NCBI GenBank assembly: GCA_003660965.1
Contig: QMVF01000009.1
Location: 1 to 12,176, forward strand
Direction of reading: 5' to 3'
DNA: 12,176 nt
Source: Microcaldota archaeon
Lineage (GTDB): Archaea; Micrarchaeota; Micrarchaeia; Burarchaeales; Burarchaeaceae
Below are positions 6,185 to 12,176 of this stretch, piece after piece. The first letter of the stretch is position 1; every line of letters starts with the position of its first letter. The notes beneath the pieces were generated by a model. That model was not told where the DNA came from. It searched no databases and was given only the letters and a program-made list of their open reading frames with translations. The position numbers and the translations under genes are program-made.

Positions 6185-7471
6185 ATGCCCAGTAGAGCTG
6201 TCAGGAGTGCGGAGAGAAAGGCACCTGTTGATGTTGCATATGATAATGCAGTTGCATGGCTTGGAAGACAGGTTTCACCTGAAGATGCCCAGTATAATGA
6301 AACTTATTTGCCCATGCTTGATAAGATGAAGGGGTATGTTGGGGATGATGTGGATGCATTCAATGCTCTTTTTGAAGTATTTCAATATCACATAGATGTA
6401 AAGAATTACATACTGGATAATTTTACGGAGGAGGATCCGACCCGCACTATGCTCATGTACAATTTGAGAGTTGCCTGGGAGCACTGGGGCCAGGATTTGA
6501 GCAGGGGCGGAGAACTTTATGCTGATTTTGGGGAGGAGCTTGACAGGCTGGTTGCCAATCCGAGAACCGATGTGGACATGATGTGGAGGCCTCGGGCTCC
6601 TGCTGCATATCATAGGCACGACTTTACAGGAATGAGCAAGCAGGAAATAGCTGCATTCGTGCGCTCATATAATGGCGCGGCTCCACTGGATCTGCGGGGA
6701 GTGGATTTATCCTATACCGATCTTACAGGAGTAAACCTAATGGGTGCAAACCTAGAGGGTGCGAATCTTTCAAATACTCGCTTGAGCGGTGCCAATTTCT
6801 CATTCACAAATTTGAGGAATGCGCATTTACAATATGGACAGGTTTATGACATGCGAGGAATAAGCTTTGTTGGCGCAAATATGGAGGGGGCTGATCTCAC
6901 CAACATGATAATTACAGGGATTGGTGATTTTTCAGGTGCCAATTTGACAGGTGCAACTATGAGAAGGGCGCATTTGGAGTTTGCACTATTGAATGCAAAC
7001 TTTACTGGAGCGGACCTTGCCCAAGCCAGGGTGCTATCTGCAGACTTGCGGGGTGCGAATCTCAGGGGCGCGAACCTAACTGAAGCGATGATGAGCGGCG
7101 CAAATCTTCAGAAATCCAATTTGCGCGGAGCTGAAATGACAGGTGCTGTGCTGGAGCATGCGAACTTGCAAGGCGCTGATATGCAGGAGGCAAACATAGT
7201 GGCTGTGAATTTCCGGGATGCCATCATAATAGGTGCTGATCTTACCGGCGCGCATCTTGATGGGTCTGTATTTACAGGTGCTCTATTTGGAATACCAGCG
7301 AATGCAACTATTGAGCAGGGCCATTTGATGATACCTGACGGTACTGGGAGAAGGAGAATAGTAAGATTGGATGTGGAGGCAGCCAGGCAGGCGGACAAGA
7401 CTCGATTTCCTTCAAGGTATTACGATCTGCTTACCTATGAGCAGCAGAATTCTGTTTACGCGACTTTCTGA
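6185..7471 (+). CDS. Pentapeptide-repeat protein with unrecognised N-terminal region
   Basis: A 428-residue protein without signal peptide or clear membrane segment. Residues 1-165 are mostly polar and probably helical and match no family I recognise. Residues about 166-370 are roughly forty tandem pentapeptides of the A(D/N)LxG type (for example GANLEGANLSNTRLSGANF at 187-205), which fold as a right-handed four-sided beta-helix. The tail (371-428) leaves the repeat. The repeat shows regular L/F/M at the central position and A/S two before it. Only a few pentapeptide proteins have known roles, such as DNA-mimicking gyrase protection in the Qnr/MfpA group, and nothing here identifies that function. 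It is transcribed divergently from the RuBisCO gene and is followed after 57 bp by proS. Repeats of this kind are commoner in bacteria, so transfer is possible but unproven. Confidence 0.9.
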   Translation: MPSRAVRSAERKAPVDVAYDNAVAWLGRQVSPEDAQYNETYLPMLDKMKGYVGDDVDAFNALFEVFQYHIDVKNYILDNFTEEDPTRTMLMYNLRVAWEHWGQDLSRGGELYADFGEELDRLVANPRTDVDMMWRPRAPAAYHRHDFTGMSKQEIAAFVRSYNGAAPLDLRGVDLSYTDLTGVNLMGANLEGANLSNTRLSGANFSFTNLRNAHLQYGQVYDMRGISFVGANMEGADLTNMIITGIGDFSGANLTGATMRRAHLEFALLNANFTGADLAQARVLSADLRGANLRGANLTEAMMSGANLQKSNLRGAEMTGAVLEHANLQGADMQEANIVAVNFRDAIIIGADLTGAHLDGSVFTGALFGIPANATIEQGHLMIPDGTGRRRIVRLDVEAARQADKTRFPSRYYDLLTYEQQNSVYATF

Positions 7472-7500
7472 TCTGAAGGAGCTTGCCGCATACCGATAGG

Positions 7501-7508
7501 AATATAAG
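7501..7508 (+). promoter_or_regulatory. TATA box of proS
   Basis: AATATAAG centred 24-25 nt before the first ATG of proS, inside the 57-bp gap after the pentapeptide gene. This predicts a separate leaderless transcript. Confidence 0.5.
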
Positions 7509-7528
7509 AATTTGAGAGAGAGTAGAAG

Positions 7529-8938
7529 ATGATGAATGTTCCAAAATCGAATTTCTCGGAATGGTACAACTACGTGCTTGAAGAAGCGGAGATACTTGAC
7601 ATAAGATACCCAGTAAAGGGAATGCCTGTTTACAAGCCCTGGGGCTTCAAGATAATGAGGAGGTGCTTTGATCTGCTCGAAGCTCTGCTCAACTCAGCGG
7701 GCCATGATGCATCCTACTTTCCTCTCTTGGTGCCTGAAGAGCAGTTTGCAAAAGAGGGGAAGCACATAAAGGGCTTTGGCTCAGACGTACTGTGGGCAAC
7801 TCACGGGGGGGAGCAGGAGCTTGAGAGAAAGCTTGCCCTTAGACCTACAAGTGAAACCATAATGTATCCAATGTTCGCTCTCTGGATAAGGTCTCATGCA
7901 GACCTTCCCCTAAAAGTGCACCAGACAGTGTGCGTTTACAGGCATGAAACCAAAGCAACTAAGCCTTTGATAAGGGGGAGGGAGGTTTACTGGAATGAAG
8001 CCCATACCGTGCATGCGAATGCAGAGGAGGCGGAAATGCAGGTTGGGGAGGGAGTTCATATTTACAAGCGGTTTTTCGACAGCCTGGGAGTCCCTACCAT
8101 GATTCTTAAAAGGCCGGAGTATGACACATTCCCTGGTGCAGCATATTCTCTCGCTTTTGATGCATTGATGCCTGATGGAAAAACCTTGCAGGTTGGCACT
8201 GTTCATAATTTGGGGGATAATTTCTCCAAGGCATATGGAATTCAGTATGATGATGCGCATGGAGAGAAGAAAGGCGTTTACCAGACTTGCTACGGCATAA
8301 GTATGAGATGTCTTGCAATTGTAATAGCAGTGCACGGAGATGACAAGGGGCTTATGCTGCCTTCAAGCGTGGCGCCTGTTCAGGCAGTATTGGTTCCTAT
8401 ATTCTTTGGAAAGAAGGAGGAGCTGCTTAAGAAGTGTGAGGAGCTCAGAGCAAGTTTGGAAGCTGGGGGAGTTAGAACTAAGATTGATGACGAGGATGTG
8501 AGGCCTGGCGAAAAGTACTACTACTGGGATGCGCGTGGTGTTCCATTGCATATTGAAATAGGTCCAAGGGAGCTTGATGCTGGAAAGGTGGTGCTGGTAA
8601 GCAGAGATGGGAGGAAGAAAAGTGTTGATGAGAAGGATGTTTTGAATGAAGTTAAAACTATGCTGGAGGAGCAGGATAAGAGGCTTTACGAGAGGGCTTC
8701 CAAAAAGCTACAGGCAAGCATGAAGAGCGCGAAGAGCATAGATGAGCTGAAAGGGATTATGAATAAAGAGAAAGGATTTGTTAAGATTGGATGGTGCGAG
8801 GAGGAGAAGTGTGCTGAGAAGGTTGAGGTGCAGGGTGCTGCTGAAATAAGGGGATGCGAATATAATAAGAGGGAGGCAATGAAGTGCGTAGCCTGCGGAA
8901 AGGAAGGGATTGCAGTGTGGGCTGCCAAGGCATACTGA
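7529..8938 (+). CDS. proS: Prolyl-tRNA synthetase, archaeal/eukaryotic type
   Basis: Class II aminoacyl-tRNA synthetase that charges tRNA-Pro. At 469 residues it is short, without the insertion domain of the bacterial long form. Visible features are FPLLVPE (64-70, motif 1 region), LRPTSET (104-110), motif 2 RHETKATKPLIRGREVYW (138-155) followed by NEAHTVHA, motif 3 with R260 in GISMR and HGDDKG (269-274). An anticodon-binding domain follows (about 284-380). The C-terminal extension of archaeal/eukaryotic ProRS carries a probable zinc site (C423, C428, C453, C456, with C443 between) and ends in the characteristic tyrosine. Two adjacent ATGs (7529, 7532) fit the TATA distance about equally. 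A downstream MscS gene follows but has its own TATA. Confidence 0.97.
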   Translation: MMNVPKSNFSEWYNYVLEEAEILDIRYPVKGMPVYKPWGFKIMRRCFDLLEALLNSAGHDASYFPLLVPEEQFAKEGKHIKGFGSDVLWATHGGEQELERKLALRPTSETIMYPMFALWIRSHADLPLKVHQTVCVYRHETKATKPLIRGREVYWNEAHTVHANAEEAEMQVGEGVHIYKRFFDSLGVPTMILKRPEYDTFPGAAYSLAFDALMPDGKTLQVGTVHNLGDNFSKAYGIQYDDAHGEKKGVYQTCYGISMRCLAIVIAVHGDDKGLMLPSSVAPVQAVLVPIFFGKKEELLKKCEELRASLEAGGVRTKIDDEDVRPGEKYYYWDARGVPLHIEIGPRELDAGKVVLVSRDGRKKSVDEKDVLNEVKTMLEEQDKRLYERASKKLQASMKSAKSIDELKGIMNKEKGFVKIGWCEEEKCAEKVEVQGAAEIRGCEYNKREAMKCVACGKEGIAVWAAKAY

Positions 8939-8942
8939 AGCC

Positions 8943-8972
8943 TTTTAAAAGTTCATAATTAAGGTGAGTGCC
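8943..8972 (+). promoter_or_regulatory. TATA box and SD-like site before the MscS gene
   Basis: TTTTAAAA (8943-8950) is centred 26-27 nt before the ATG at 8973. GGTGA (8963-8967) lies 5 nt before the same ATG. Both signals select 8973 over the in-frame GTG at 8964, which is itself part of the SD-like motif. If transcription starts at the ATG the SD would not be in the mRNA; read-through from proS could use it. Confidence 0.55.
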
Positions 8973-10106
8973 ATGGGAAGGCTTGACTTTATACCAGATT
9001 TTTCTGCTGAAATAAAGGCATTGCTGCCTTTCAACAGCGATGTGGGGCTGTTCGTAGTAGGAGTTGTGTACTTCATAGCCCTGTTTTTAATTCTGAGAAC
9101 TTTGGGCTATATTGGAATGCGGATAGTGGATAGGCTGAGCGGCAAGACTAAGACAACTTTTGATGACCATATAATTGAAGCGGCCAAGAGCGTTATGAAT
9201 ATACTTGTAATTTTTCTTGCCGCCTTCCTCGCATTCTTCATGGTTGCTCCAGAGGCAGCCATATTCGGCTATCCTGTTCGCGAAGTTTTCATAATGCTGG
9301 GAATAATTCTGGCTGCCCACATAGCCCAGAGGTTCGTACTTGCACTTTTGAGGTGGTATGAGGATGAACTGGCGCCTATGGGAAGGCCGAAGCGCAAGGA
9401 GCTTTTCTCATTCATAAATAATATTATAAAGATTGGAATTTACGCTACAGCCCTCACCATAGTTCTGGCACGTATGGGTATAGAAATAGGGCCTTTGCTT
9501 GCAGGCCTTGGGGTAGCGGGCTTGGCAGTTGCTCTTGCACTGCAGGACTCGCTTACCAACCTGTTTGCAGGCATACATATTCTGGCAGACAAGCCTTTCA
9601 AAGTTGGGGATTTCATAATAGTTGATAATGATGAGAGCAAGAAAGGGTATGTGGAGGAGATTGGCTGGCGCTCAACGCGCATAAGGTTCCCGCAGAACAA
9701 TGTTCTCATAGTGCCCAATGCAAAGCTTGCTTCAAGCCAGATAATAAACACCTATCAGCCCTCTAAACCTATGTCAATTGTGTTTACTGTGGGTGCATCT
9801 TATGAGGACAAGCCGGATAAGGTCATCAAGGTGATAAACCGGGTTATTGACCGGATTCTCAAAAACCACCCAGATATTGGCGATAGGGAGTTCAAGATTG
9901 TAAGGCTGGCTGATTACAAGGATTCGAGCATAGATTATGTAATTGTAATCAAAGTGAAGGAGTTCATGGCACAGTATGGAGTGATGGGAGAGGTTAAGCG
10001 GCAGATTTACTACGAGTTTGAGAAGGAGGGAATAACCATACCCTTCCCGCAGACAGATGTTCACTTGTTCCAGCAGAAGGGAAAGAAAGGAAAGAAGGCA
10101 GGCTGA
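8973..10106 (+). CDS. MscS-family mechanosensitive channel
   Basis: A 377-residue membrane protein that should open under membrane tension to release solutes on osmotic downshock. Hydrophobic segments lie at about 24-43, 74-91, 104-127 and 150-170, followed by the pore helix: GLGVAGLAVALALQDSL (178-194), then NLFAGIHILADKPFKVGDFI, the classic MscS Gly/Ala-rich TM3 and lead into the beta domain. The upper vestibule beta domain spans about 204-265 and the alpha/beta domain about 268-357, ending in the family PFPQTDVHL. The C-terminus is a short lysine-rich tail (KGKKGKKAG). Relative to the minimal three-helix MscS it appears to have one extra N-terminal membrane helix. It ends 40 bp from the 3' end of the convergent tRNA gene. 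Confidence 0.94.
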   Translation: MGRLDFIPDFSAEIKALLPFNSDVGLFVVGVVYFIALFLILRTLGYIGMRIVDRLSGKTKTTFDDHIIEAAKSVMNILVIFLAAFLAFFMVAPEAAIFGYPVREVFIMLGIILAAHIAQRFVLALLRWYEDELAPMGRPKRKELFSFINNIIKIGIYATALTIVLARMGIEIGPLLAGLGVAGLAVALALQDSLTNLFAGIHILADKPFKVGDFIIVDNDESKKGYVEEIGWRSTRIRFPQNNVLIVPNAKLASSQIINTYQPSKPMSIVFTVGASYEDKPDKVIKVINRVIDRILKNHPDIGDREFKIVRLADYKDSSIDYVIVIKVKEFMAQYGVMGEVKRQIYYEFEKEGITIPFPQTDVHLFQQKGKKGKKAG

Positions 10107-10110
10107 GCAT

Positions 10111-10136
10111 CTCATTTATTTTCTTTTGATTTTTCG
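10111..10136 (+). terminator. T-rich terminator after the MscS gene
   Basis: A pyrimidine-rich, mostly T tract with several runs of 3-5 Ts begins just past the MscS stop codon, matching oligo-T termination in archaea, which needs no hairpin. It would end the MscS transcript before the opposing tRNA gene. Confidence 0.5.
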
Positions 10137-10160
10137 GATGCCATAGTAGTCCCGGGAGGA

Positions 10161-10215
10161 TTTCCGGCACCCTTTTTAGGGGTGTAGAGAGGGGGCGAGA
10201 ATCGTGCCCCCTCCT
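10161..10215 (-). other. tRNA-Gln intron 2 (T-loop, 59/60), 55 nt
   Basis: Interrupts the T-loop between G59 (10216) and T60 (10160). At this position a four-pair central helix forms between exon T54-G57 (TTCG) and intron 10166-10163 (CGGA). The T stem is the outer helix and there are three-base bulges A58-G59/A10215 and A10162-A10161/T60. Placing the splice at 57/58 or 58/59 gives a plausible T-loop but a poorer helix, so 59/60 is preferred. The intron contains two hairpins: GGGGGC/GCCCCC (extended to about 9 bp, 10214-10188) and CACCC/GGGTG (10184-10168). Confidence 0.83.
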
Positions 10216-10236
10216 CTCGAACCTCCGCTAACAGGT

Positions 10237-10289
10237 TTCCTTTCTTTTCTTTCCGCGGGCACTTTCTTTTTCTAAAAGAAAGGGCCCTT
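10237..10289 (-). other. tRNA-Gln intron 1 (anticodon loop, 37/38), 53 nt
   Basis: Lies between G37 (10290) and A38 (10236). A bulge-helix-bulge can be drawn: exon C32-T35 pairs with intron 10242-10239 (two A-T, one G-T, one G-C). This leaves three-base bulges G36-G37/A10289 and A10238-A10237/A38, cleaved after their second base as archaeal tRNA endonuclease does. The intron-side helix is weak. The intron body holds a strong hairpin: CTTTCTTTT and AAAAGAAAG (10282-10274 and 10270-10262, 9 bp, loop AGA), extended by GGGC/GCCC after one mismatch. Confidence 0.85.
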
Positions 10290-10327
10290 CCAAAGCCTGT
10301 CGTGCTTGACCACTACACTACGGGACT

Positions 10328-10349
10328 ATAAGGAACCGAGGTTCCTTAT
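10328..10349. repeat. Perfect inverted repeat abutting the tRNA 5' end
   Basis: Two 10-bp arms, ATAAGGAACC and GGTTCCTTAT, separated by two bases (GA on the plus strand). The repeat ends exactly one base before nucleotide 1 of tRNA-Gln. The TATA element at 10372-10379 predicts a transcription start near 10350, so the repeat would make up the whole pre-tRNA leader. It could form an RNA hairpin stacking on the acceptor stem or be a protein-binding site on DNA. Function unknown. Confidence 0.8.
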
Positions 10350-10371
10350 CATCCTCCTTACTCAGATTCTG

Positions 10372-10379
10372 CTTATATT
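10372..10379 (-). promoter_or_regulatory. TATA box of the tRNA-Gln gene
   Basis: Minus-strand AATATAAG immediately follows the stop codon of the upstream phospholipase D-family gene. At about 26 nt to initiation, transcription would begin near 10350, about 22 nt before the mature tRNA. Confidence 0.55.
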
Positions 10380-10380
10380 A

Positions 10381-10923
10381 TTAGCTGTATGCGGCCTGCC
10401 AGTCCTGCTCAAAGAGCTGCTGGAATTCCCCTACTGTTGCCTCATCATCAATCAATACGCTTGCCTCGCGGTTCTCGTTCATTGCATGCCAGCTCCAATT
10501 ATGAGAGCCCACTAAAACGCGCTTGCCATCGATTATTAGGAACTTGGCATGGTTTGTGCGTGAGGGAGTTGCCCACCTTACCTCAACTCCGGCATCCCGC
10601 AAGTATTCTGCTGTCTCGAGGTTCGGATTGTTGCCGCTTAGGGTGGGCTCAAGAAGTACGCGCACTTCAACTCCGCGCTCATGTGCTTCTATGAGTTCAT
10701 CTGCAAGCGCACGGTAGCTGAACACGTATACTTCGAGCTCAAGCGAAGAGGAGGCTGAATCAATTGCTGAGGTGAATTCGTGCATTCCATCTGGAGAGAA
10801 TATTGAGGTGATGGTGGGTGAGGAGGCGGTGAAATCAGAGGTGTAGAGCAGAAAAGCGGCACCCACCAGTATGCCAAGGGTGAAGGCAATGAAGAGGTGG
10901 AAGAGCCTGAAGCGCAGCCTCAT
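10381..10923 (-). CDS. Membrane-anchored phospholipase D-family protein (single HKD motif)
   Basis: A 180-residue protein. Residues 7-27 form one hydrophobic segment after a basic start (MRLRFR), so it is either a signal peptide or an N-in anchor that puts the catalytic domain outside. Residues about 40-180 are a compact PLD-like domain with one complete HKD motif: H125-x-K127-x4-D132-x6-G139-S140-x-N142. Single-motif members such as the bacterial nuclease Nuc work as homodimers and cleave nucleic acid or phosphodiesters; the lipid or nucleic-acid substrate cannot be told from sequence. The gene ends just before the tRNA-Gln promoter and starts divergently from a KaiC-like gene, with TTTAAA about 27 nt upstream of its ATG. 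Confidence 0.9.
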   Translation of the reverse strand: MRLRFRLFHLFIAFTLGILVGAAFLLYTSDFTASSPTITSIFSPDGMHEFTSAIDSASSSLELEVYVFSYRALADELIEAHERGVEVRVLLEPTLSGNNPNLETAEYLRDAGVEVRWATPSRTNHAKFLIIDGKRVLVGSHNWSWHAMNENREASVLIDDEATVGEFQQLFEQDWQAAYS

Positions 10924-10941
10924 GGATGAAAATGGGTTCGA

Positions 10942-10954
10942 TATTTATTTAAAA
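10942..10954. promoter_or_regulatory. Shared TATA element for divergent genes
   Basis: The 52-bp gap between two divergent ATGs has one AT-rich core. TTTAAA (10948-10953), a self-complementary box, lies 27-28 nt from the PLD-family ATG (10923) and 25-26 nt from the KaiC-like ATG (10976). One element could therefore place leaderless starts for both genes, with flanking BRE sequence deciding orientation. Confidence 0.55.
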
Positions 10955-10975
10955 CGTCCTAGTGAATAGAGGGGC

Positions 10976-11671
10976 ATGGAAGTGAATGCAGACGAGTTTT
11001 TGAATATAAAGAAGAAGTTTTCCGGCAAGGGTCTGCTGGTATCAGGGGACATATCGAGTGCTGTGGAAAGGCTCTGCTGCTTTTCGGTATATCATTTTCT
11101 GAAGCACAATAAGAAGGAAAAGGTGCTGTGGGTGTCTACTGATGACCCGTACAGCAAGGTGATTAGGATATTTGAGGAGTATGGTTATGATATAAAGCCC
11201 TATTTGAACCGGTTTTATTTCGTGGACTTGATAAGCCTGAAATCAGGTGCAGAAATTGAGGAGAAACCAAAAGTAAAGTATGTACAGGATCCGGGAAACC
11301 TTACTGAGCTTGCGCTTGCAATAAGCGAGTTTATAGAGGATGAGAAGGTGAATCTGGTTGTAATCTACTTCCTGAACAGCCTTTTGATTTACAATGAAAT
11401 TCCGCGCGCTCTGGAGTTCATACGAGTGATGGTTGCGCGCGCATTTGATTCAAAGTTCGCATTCCTTGGAGCATATATCGAGGGTGAGCATGATCATAAA
11501 TCAAGAACTGCCATAAGGCTGTCCATGGATGCAATGGCCAAGATGGAGAATTCGCATCTGCATCTTATAACTTCAAAGAGCATTAGTTCGTTCTCGTTTG
11601 AATTCACTAAAGACCAGCTGAAGCTTACGGAGGCAAAGGGCAACTTCTCAAGGGAGAAGTTCCTTCAGTAA
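10976..11671 (+). CDS. Degenerate KaiC/RecA-like protein, probably non-catalytic
   Basis: A 231-residue protein with the layout of archaeal KaiC-like/RadA-superfamily signalling proteins. It shows a first strand and loop GLLVSGDISSAVERL (19-33), a helix, then VLWVSTDDPYSKVIRIFEEYGYDI (50-73), typical of this group, a strand LVVIYFLNSLLIYNE (127-141), and a C-terminal half with SMDAMAKMENSHLHLI (183-198). The P-loop has lost the GxxGxGK(T/S) pattern and the Walker B strand lacks its acidic residue, so ATP hydrolysis is unlikely. It may be a structural or regulatory relative. GAGGGG just before the ATG could help initiation, and the shared TATA gives a leaderless alternative. It overlaps the convergent ACT-domain gene by 7 bp at the 3' end. 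Exact family uncertain. Confidence 0.75.
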   Translation: MEVNADEFLNIKKKFSGKGLLVSGDISSAVERLCCFSVYHFLKHNKKEKVLWVSTDDPYSKVIRIFEEYGYDIKPYLNRFYFVDLISLKSGAEIEEKPKVKYVQDPGNLTELALAISEFIEDEKVNLVVIYFLNSLLIYNEIPRALEFIRVMVARAFDSKFAFLGAYIEGEHDHKSRTAIRLSMDAMAKMENSHLHLITSKSISSFSFEFTKDQLKLTEAKGNFSREKFLQ

Positions 11672-12176
11672 TCAGCCATGCTCTCCAAAAGCTCATAAGC
11701 CCTTATCGCATCCTTTTTTGAAAGGATGAACACGGTGTCAGTATAGCAGGAGTAATACTCCTTAATGTTTATCCCATAGCGTGCCAGAAGGTCTGACACG
11801 AAGGCTACGAAGCCGAGGGTGCGCTCGATTTTTGGCGGCGAGGTTAGGAGCACTATGCAGTTGTCCCGATCCACGCTTATAACGCTCGCCTTCCCGATCA
11901 TTTTCAACACATCTTCAACTAAATCGTTGTCCACTATTACCGTAATTGCATTGTCTGAATTCACCATCACGAACTCGCGGGCCTCGTTGTAGATTTTTTC
12001 CAACTTCACCAGATGCTTGAAGCGCGGGCTTATGTGAATTACGGACACATCGCTGCGTATGCTGCTCCTGGTTCTTCCCAGAAGTTTGCGCAAGTCTGTT
12101 TTCTCCTCATAATCCTCAAGCGATTCTGCATACCTCATTACAGCTGCCTTTATAGCTACAAAGCTTGCCCGCGGCA
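11665..12176 (-). CDS. ACT-domain protein, predicted amino-acid-responsive regulator (5' end outside window)
   Basis: A complete 157-residue protein can be read from the ATG at 12138. However, the same frame stays open to the window edge, and the extra residues (PRASFVAIKAAVMRYAESL across the junction) look like a continuous helix, so the real start is probably outside. The C-terminal part, TLGFVAFVSDLLARYGINIKEYY... up to the end, has the beta-alpha-beta pattern of an ACT domain (hydrophobic strand, helix, then GINI). The stretch before it (about 54-100) may be a second ACT-like half. The arrangement resembles archaeal stand-alone ACT proteins of the COG2150 type, predicted to regulate amino-acid metabolism. 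No ligand is identifiable. It overlaps the convergent KaiC-like gene by 7 bp. Confidence 0.72.
   Translation of the reverse strand, partial: PRASFVAIKAAVMRYAESLEDYEEKTDLRKLLGRTRSSIRSDVSVIHISPRFKHLVKLEKIYNEAREFVMVNSDNAITVIVDNDLVEDVLKMIGKASVISVDRDNCIVLLTSPPKIERTLGFVAFVSDLLARYGINIKEYYSCYTDTVFILSKKDAIRAYELLESMADY

Larger units (their letters stand above)
10147..10327 (-). tRNA. tRNA-Gln (anticodon TTG) with two introns
   Basis: The mature molecule is built from three exons: 10327-10290, 10236-10216 and 10160-10147, together exactly 73 nt. The acceptor stem AGTCCCG pairs with CGGGACT, with discriminator A. The D stem GTGT pairs with GCAC (one G-T) around a loop containing GG. The anticodon stem ACAGG pairs with CCTGT around loop CTTTGGA, giving anticodon TTG. 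A four-base variable region follows, then T stem GGAGG/CCTCC around T-loop TTCGAGT. CCA is not encoded. The anticodon-loop intron is at the canonical 37/38 site; the other interrupts the T-loop at 59/60. Every stem pairs only if both introns are removed, so the assignment is strong. A standard scan allowing one canonical intron could miss or misplace this gene. Confidence 0.93.

Noticed and set aside
6680..7300. Tandem DNA repeat or CRISPR-like array
   Set aside because: The periodicity is 15 bp and reflects degenerate pentapeptide codons, not conserved DNA repeats with spacers.
7529..7540. C/D-box sRNA C box (ATGATGA)
   Set aside because: It coincides with the double ATG of proS, and I could not assign a paired D box or guide.
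8964..8972. GTG start for the MscS gene
   Set aside because: The GTG belongs to the SD-like AAGGTGAG; both TATA and SD spacing select the ATG at 8973.
10161..10215. C/D-box sRNA hidden in the T-loop intron
   Set aside because: No C or D box consensus; only GC-rich hairpins.
10147..10327. Split or permuted tRNA instead of an intron-containing one
   Set aside because: All three exons lie in normal order on one strand and join into a 73-nt cloverleaf, so simple introns suffice.
10306..10717. Plus-strand reading frames opposite the tRNA and PLD-family gene
   Set aside because: Composition follows the opposing genes; no recognisable domains, no promoter or SD.

Overview
The window looks archaeal. 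The evidence is an archaeal-type prolyl-tRNA synthetase with a C-terminal zinc-binding module, a form III-like RuBisCO, LysW-dependent arginine genes, an intron-bearing tRNA whose introns fit bulge-helix-bulge splicing, and promoters with a TATA element about 25-29 nt upstream of start codons (mostly leaderless mRNAs). T-loop tRNA introns together with this gene mix suggest a DPANN-type lineage (Micrarchaeota or Diapherotrites) or a relative. That placement is inference and no marker here settles it.

Layout. Positions 1-3674 (minus strand) hold an amino-acid operon read argH > argF > argG > lysW > next gene (cut by the window edge). Every junction is a 4-base ATGA stop/start overlap. ArgF, ArgG and ArgH convert ornithine to arginine, and LysW is the carrier protein that protects the amino group of the precursor in the upstream steps. 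Positions 3760-4717 (minus) hold a nucleotidyltransferase with an N-terminal winged helix, followed by an overlapping HEPN gene: a MNT/HEPN toxin-antitoxin-like pair with a small palindrome in its promoter. Positions 4769-6064 (minus) encode a complete RuBisCO large chain, probably acting in AMP/nucleoside salvage. Divergent from it, 6185-7471 (plus) encodes a pentapeptide-repeat protein with an unrecognised N-terminal region. Then come proS (7529-8938) and an MscS-type channel (8973-10106), both plus strand.

The most interesting part is 10147-10327 (minus): a tRNA-Gln(UUG) gene interrupted twice, by a 53-nt intron at 37/38 in the anticodon loop and a 55-nt intron at 59/60 in the T-loop. Removing both leaves a standard 73-nt cloverleaf. 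A perfect 10-bp inverted repeat abuts its 5' end and fills the whole predicted leader between the transcription start and nucleotide 1.

Positions 10381-10923 (minus) encode a membrane-anchored single-HKD phospholipase D-family protein. It diverges from a degenerate KaiC/RecA-like protein (10976-11671, plus), and both genes appear to use one symmetric TATA element. The window ends with an ACT-domain protein (minus) whose 5' end lies outside.

Leading genes have a TATA box at leaderless distance. Some operon-internal genes (argG, lysW) carry Shine-Dalgarno sequences instead, so two initiation modes seem to coexist. No CRISPR array, insertion sequence or origin was seen, and no stretch over 300 bases lacks a gene.
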